DNA of 64,000 nt from Elizabethkingia occulta. Lineage in GTDB: Bacteria; Bacteroidota; Bacteroidia; Flavobacteriales; Weeksellaceae. Under the pieces are notes generated by a model. The model was not told the DNA's origin. It saw only the letters and a list, made by a program, of their open reading frames with translations, and ran no database searches. The position numbers and the translations under genes were made by a program. Positions 61,895-64,000 of this stretch are shown here, one piece after another. The stretch spans positions 186,001-250,000 of the forward strand of contig NZ_MAHX01000016.1 in NCBI RefSeq assembly GCF_002023715.1, written 5' to 3'. The stretch's first letter is position 1. Each line of letters opens with the position of its first letter.

Positions 61895-62983
61895 ATGTCT
61901 GAACAAGTTCCAAATAAAAAGAAAATTAATTCAAAATTTATCGCCATCCTTGCGGTTCTTATTATCGGAGGCGGGGCATTTGGATTTTATAAATATCAGC
62001 ATGCGCAAGTGCACCAGACAACTGATGATGCGCAGATAGAAACCAATATAACAGCTATCACTCCAAGAATTCAGGCCTTTATAAAAGAGGTAAGAGTAAA
62101 AGATAATCAATACGTGAAAAAAGGAGACACTCTTTTAATTCTTGATGCAAGTGATATTAATACTAAGGTAGAAGAAGCAAGAGCCGGAGTTTCTCAGGCT
62201 GAAAGCGGTATTACTGCTGCACAGGCGCAGACTGAAGCGTCTACTTCTACATTGCCTATTACAAATAGCCAGGTCGCGGCAATGAACGCTAATATTGATG
62301 CTGCAAAAGCTAAACTTTGGCAGGCGACACAGGATTATAACAGATACAGTAATCTTTATCAGGATCACAGCATTACAAAACAACAATTTGAGCAGGCTCG
62401 TACAGCAATGTTAGAAGCTCAGGCAACTGTAAAAGGGTTGGAAAGTCAGAGACTTGCAACGCAGAACCAGACACAAGCTACAATTTCTCAAAGTCATGCA
62501 GTAGGTTCTCAGGTATCTGTAGCCAAAGCTAACCTGGAGAAAAGTAAAGCGTCTTTAGAGGCTGCAAAAATTAATCTTTCTTATACTGTAATTACTGCAC
62601 CAGTTTCAGGTTATGTTTCAAGAGTAGATTTGCAACAAGGACAACTGCTTAACCCTGGTCAACAGTTATTTAATATTGTAGATGAGCACATCTGGGTAGT
62701 TGCTAACTTCAAGGAAACACAGCTGGAAAAAATGAGAATCGGACAAAAAGTAGAAATTAAAGCAGATGCTTATCCTAATCATAAGTTTGAAGCAAAAATT
62801 GGTTCTTTTTCTCCGGCAACAGGAGCTCAGTTCTCGCTTTTACCACCGGATAATGCATCAGGAAACTTTGTGAAAGTAGTACAAAGATTACCAGTATCTA
62901 TCGAGTTTGTAAACCCGAAAGATCCTATGCTGAAATATCTGCGTCCTGGAATGAATCTGGATGTTGATGTGACTACTAAATAA
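61895..62983 (+). CDS. HlyD/EmrA family membrane fusion protein
   Basis: Periplasmic adaptor of a tripartite MFS pump. One N-terminal membrane helix (about 15-35, IAILAVLIIGGGAFGF) and the EmrA-type TTDDAQIETNITAITPRIQAFI at about 46-67 are present. A long coiled-coil hairpin with many Gln and Ala (about 85-225) follows. The lipoyl/beta-barrel part VSGYVSRVDLQQGQLLNPGQQLF comes next. At 362 residues it is typical. Confidence 0.92.
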   Translation: MSEQVPNKKKINSKFIAILAVLIIGGGAFGFYKYQHAQVHQTTDDAQIETNITAITPRIQAFIKEVRVKDNQYVKKGDTLLILDASDINTKVEEARAGVSQAESGITAAQAQTEASTSTLPITNSQVAAMNANIDAAKAKLWQATQDYNRYSNLYQDHSITKQQFEQARTAMLEAQATVKGLESQRLATQNQTQATISQSHAVGSQVSVAKANLEKSKASLEAAKINLSYTVITAPVSGYVSRVDLQQGQLLNPGQQLFNIVDEHIWVVANFKETQLEKMRIGQKVEIKADAYPNHKFEAKIGSFSPATGAQFSLLPPDNASGNFVKVVQRLPVSIEFVNPKDPMLKYLRPGMNLDVDVTTK

Positions 62984-63036
62984 TTTATAAATAAAAGAAA
63001 CGGAAAATTCTCCGTTCTAAATACCTTAATTGATTA

Positions 63037-64000
63037 ATGGAAAATCCGGATTCTCTGGTAGAATATGGTTTTAGAAGGGCTATTATCGTTTTAATGGCGG
63101 TATTGTGTGCCCTTCTCGAAATCGTAGATACTACCATTGTGAACGTGGCTCTGGACTCTATGAAAGGGAGTCTGGGGGTAACACTGGAAGACGTTGCCTG
63201 GGTAGTTACAGCGTATGCTATTGCAAATGTAATTATGGTACCCATGACGGCATGGCTTTCTCAGCAGTTTGGTAGAAGAAATTACTTTGTAGCTTCCATC
63301 ATTGTCTTTACCGCAGCTTCTTTCCTTTGTGGAAACTCTACTTCAATGGCAGAGCTTATTATCTTCAGGTTTATACAAGGGCTTGGAGGTGGTGCCTTAC
63401 TGGTAACTTCACAAACGATTATTACCGAAATTTTCCCGGTGGAGAAGAGAGGTATGGCTCAGGCCATTTATGGTATGGGAGTTATTGTAGGACCTACACT
63501 AGGGCCACCATTAGGAGGATATATTGTAGATAATTTCTCTTGGCCTTATATTTTCTATATCAACATTCCGCTTGGGATTATTGCAGCACTGCTGGCAATG
63601 AACTTTGTGAAAAGTCCAAGATATGGTGAGAAACGTAAGCCAAGTGAAGTAGACTGGTGGGGAATTATACTGCTTTCTACATCTGTAGGGTCTTTACAGT
63701 ACGTTTTAGAGCACGGTCAACAGGACGATTGGTTTAATGATAAGATTATACTTATTCTGAGTATTGTTACTGTATTGTCGGCAATCTTCTTTTTATGGAG
63801 AGAATTAACAGCAAAATATCCTATTGTAAATCTAAGAGTATTGAAAAATACGAACCTGGCTGTAGGAACAGTACTTACTTTTGTATTGGGATTTGGTTTA
63901 TATGGATCTACATTTATTGTTCCTATATACACACAGTCTATTCTTGGATGGACAGCAACCGATGCTGGATTATTATTGGTGCCGTCATCCATTATGACCG
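63037..64000 (+). CDS. DHA2 family MFS drug transporter EmrB-like (3' partial)
   Basis: Inner membrane drug/proton antiporter of the 14-helix DHA2 group, cut by the window edge after about 321 codons. The first helix has the DHA2 signature LEIVDTTIVNVAL (about 25-37). Motif A-like QQFGRRNYFVA follows the second helix, and GMGVIVGPTLGPPLGGYIVDN carries motif C. The start at 63037 lies 53 bp after the adaptor gene. A small hairpin (AACGGA/TCCGTT) between them lacks a T-tract and is not a terminator. Confidence 0.9.
   Translation, partial: MENPDSLVEYGFRRAIIVLMAVLCALLEIVDTTIVNVALDSMKGSLGVTLEDVAWVVTAYAIANVIMVPMTAWLSQQFGRRNYFVASIIVFTAASFLCGNSTSMAELIIFRFIQGLGGGALLVTSQTIITEIFPVEKRGMAQAIYGMGVIVGPTLGPPLGGYIVDNFSWPYIFYINIPLGIIAALLAMNFVKSPRYGEKRKPSEVDWWGIILLSTSVGSLQYVLEHGQQDDWFNDKIILILSIVTVLSAIFFLWRELTAKYPIVNLRVLKNTNLAVGTVLTFVLGFGLYGSTFIVPIYTQSILGWTATDAGLLLVPSSIMT

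Noticed and set aside
62999-63016. Hairpin AACGGA/TCCGTT between emrA-like and emrB-like genes
   Set aside because: Six base pairs without a T-run; the genes clearly belong to one efflux operon.
1-64000. CRISPR arrays, tRNA/rRNA genes, insertion sequences, prophage
   Set aside because: No spaced repeats, cloverleaf, ribosomal RNA stretch, transposase or phage genes were recognised by eye. A tRNAscan/CRISPR-finder run would settle it.

Overview
The window looks like chromosome of a Flavobacteriia species, most likely Weeksellaceae (Chryseobacterium/Elizabethkingia-like). The reasons are AT-rich DNA, three GLPGLI-family secreted proteins, the gliding-type lipoprotein GldH, RicT, an S46 dipeptidyl peptidase, an AccD without its zinc ribbon, and promoters of the Bacteroidetes type (-33 TTTG / -7 TAnnTTTG) instead of the sigma-70 consensus. 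Genus assignment is inference. No rRNA, tRNA, CRISPR array, insertion sequence or prophage was recognised. The first gene is cut at its 5' end and the last gene at its 3' end.

Layout. 1-2.4 kb: an L,D-transpeptidase-like enzyme (partial) and two tandem GLPGLI proteins. 2.5-8.7 kb: a Fe-S assembly operon sufA-B-C-D, a YbjQ-family gene, a small HExxH protein of unknown function, and sufS. 8.7-14.5 kb (minus): CPA1 Na+/H+ antiporter, a LEA-like repeat lipoprotein, then mutL - rhomboid protease - membrane-anchored EEP phosphatase/nuclease. 14.6-18.1 kb: glycyl-tRNA synthetase and a DUF6909-type protein with a nucleosidase-like tail. 18.1-22 kb: SpmA/SpmB-type fusion transporter, a small AT-rich islet with an antitoxin/PIN-toxin pair and a seemingly shortened methyltransferase, and a DUF6973-type protein. 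22-29.6 kb: accD, fructose-bisphosphate aldolase, NAD kinase and a CBS protein (minus), an RmlD-like SDR and TolC protein (plus), then L25 and PRPP synthetase (minus).

29.7-38.6 kb: an SGNH lipoprotein hydrolase with a FadL/OmpP1 porin, then ricT-gldH-PBP1a and selO. 38.6-47.9 kb: DUF885 peptidase-like lipoprotein, acetolactate decarboxylase, a cluster-less endonuclease III divergent from a Bcp peroxiredoxin, a lipoprotein zinc metallopeptidase, and a minus-strand run of GNAT, small membrane protein, Ca2+/H+ antiporter, YdeI-like protein, YARHG lipoprotein and DUF2306 protein. 47.9-57.4 kb: DPP7-type S46 peptidase, a third GLPGLI protein, then miaB - small secreted protein - receiver-less sigma-54 activator - membrane protein - lptE - acidic TPR-like protein. 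57.4-59.8 kb (minus): DUF4126, rnpA, tcdA, tatD. 59.9-64 kb: a drug-efflux operon tetR-tolC-emrA-emrB with a palindromic operator lying on the promoter.

Most of this is housekeeping and envelope biology. No complete novel defence or biosynthetic system is evident. The items most worth a second look are the TetR operator/promoter overlap, the unknown HExxH gene inside the suf operon, the DUF6909 protein, the LEA-like repeat lipoprotein, the receiver-less sigma-54 activator next to lptE, and the toxin-antitoxin/methyltransferase islet.
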